Source: Myxococcota bacterium (GTDB lineage: Bacteria > Myxococcota > UBA4151). Taken from it: 6,204 nt of DNA. The notes under the pieces are model-generated. The model ran no database searches. It was not told where the DNA came from and worked only from the letters and a program-made list of their open reading frames with translations. The translations under genes and the position numbers were made by a program. Shown piece by piece: positions 5,785-6,204 of the stretch. Location of the stretch: NCBI GenBank assembly GCA_028823075.1, contig JAPKCE010000119.1, positions 1 to 6,204 of the forward strand, read 5' to 3'. How positions within the stretch are numbered: position 1 is the stretch's first letter; each line of letters begins with the position of its first letter.

Positions 5785-6204
5785 TCGCTGACCGGTTGAC
5801 GGGCAAGGACCGCGAAATGCTCGCCGCGCGCCGCGTAGGAGCTGTAAGCGTCGAAGCTCGCACAAGCGGGTGCGAGAAGCACGGTCCCGCCGGCGGCTAG
5901 GGAGCGCCGAGCCTTGGCGACGGCTTGAGGCAAATCGCTAACCTGCGCCGCACCCGTGGCTGCGGCGAGAGCTGCCCCTTCGTCGCCAAAGCAGAGAGCA
6001 GTGGCCCCGCGGCGAAGGAGACAGTCGGCAAGCTGGTGATAATCTTCGCCCTTGCCCGAGCCACCGAGCAACACAACCAGAGCACCCTGAACGCGCTCAA
6101 CGCTGGCGATGGCCGCGGCGACATTGGTGGCTTTGCTGTCGTTGACAAAGGTCAACCCTTGAAACTCTCCAAGGGCCTGAGCTCGGTGCGGCAGACCCTT
6201 AAAT
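5781..6204 (-). CDS. murD: MurD, UDP-N-acetylmuramoyl-L-alanine--D-glutamate ligase (partial, C-terminal part)
   Basis: Cytoplasmic ATP-dependent ligase that adds D-glutamate to UDP-MurNAc-L-Ala, the second step of muropeptide assembly. About 140 residues are visible and the 5' part lies beyond the right edge. Visible MurD marks are FKGLPHR at fragment residues 1-7, NDSKATN at 21-27, the glycine/lysine loop LLGGSGKGEDY at 45-55, and the C-terminal signature LAPACASFDAY at 110-120 followed by ARGEHF at 125-130. Family alignment from memory puts the D-glutamate-contacting Lys and Ser of the C-terminal domain in these retained motifs. The usual LSPACAS reads LAPACAS here. The stop TGA overlaps the ftsW start codon as ATGA, so translation is probably coupled. 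A TTG inside the frame at 6155 is not a plausible start because MurD-specific sequence continues upstream of it to the edge. Identity is close to certain. Confidence 0.96.
   Translation of the reverse strand, partial: FKGLPHRAQALGEFQGLTFVNDSKATNVAAAIASVERVQGALVVLLGGSGKGEDYHQLADCLLRRGATALCFGDEGAALAAATGAAQVSDLPQAVAKARRSLAAGGTVLLAPACASFDAYSSYAARGEHFAVLARQPVSE

Noticed and set aside
5785..5865. Longer FtsW N-terminus starting at 5865
   Set aside because: It would overlap murD by more than 80 bases and add a basic, non-family tail; ATG 5784 with an ATGA overlap is the natural start.

Overview
The window is a stretch of a bacterial division and cell wall (dcw) cluster, all on the minus strand and packed with essentially no intergenic DNA. 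In transcription order, from high to low coordinates, it holds: the 3' end of murD (cut by the right edge), ftsW, murG, one long murC gene with a MurB-like second half, ftsQ, and the 5' part of ftsA (cut by the left edge). This is the classical murD-ftsW-murG-murC-murB-ftsQ-ftsA order, except that murC and murB are one continuous reading frame and no ddl gene lies between murB and ftsQ.

The genes form a single operon-like unit. murD/ftsW and ftsW/murG overlap by ATGA. murG/murC overlap by 10 bases. The murC-murB stop codon TAA is followed directly and in frame by the GTG start of ftsQ. ftsQ and ftsA meet at another ATGA (or an 11-base gap, depending on the ftsA start). I see no promoter, terminator, RNA gene, mobile element, repeat family or CRISPR array, and no gap over 300 bases without a gene.

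The products act together. MurC and MurD add the first two amino acids of the muropeptide in the cytoplasm. MurG makes lipid II at the inner face of the membrane. FtsW polymerises lipid II at the septum. FtsQ and FtsA belong to the divisome that positions this synthesis. MurB would normally supply the UDP-MurNAc used by MurC.

The most unusual feature is the MurB half of the murC gene. Its fold signature can be followed from end to end and its C-terminal portion is well conserved. However, the FAD-binding glycine/serine/asparagine motif is altered, the GIPGTVGGA-type motif is degraded, the YRxS motif is not recognisable, and both the serine and the glutamate expected to act as catalytic acids are replaced (by Pro and Ala). 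It looks like a MurB-derived pseudoenzyme domain carried by an otherwise intact MurC.

The organism is a moderately GC-rich Gram-negative-type bacterium with an FtsQ-containing divisome. Absence of ddl and the MurC-MurB fusion argue against a typical enteric-type gammaproteobacterium. A lineage such as Verrucomicrobiota is possible, but this is only a guess and the window holds no rRNA or other phylogenetic marker.
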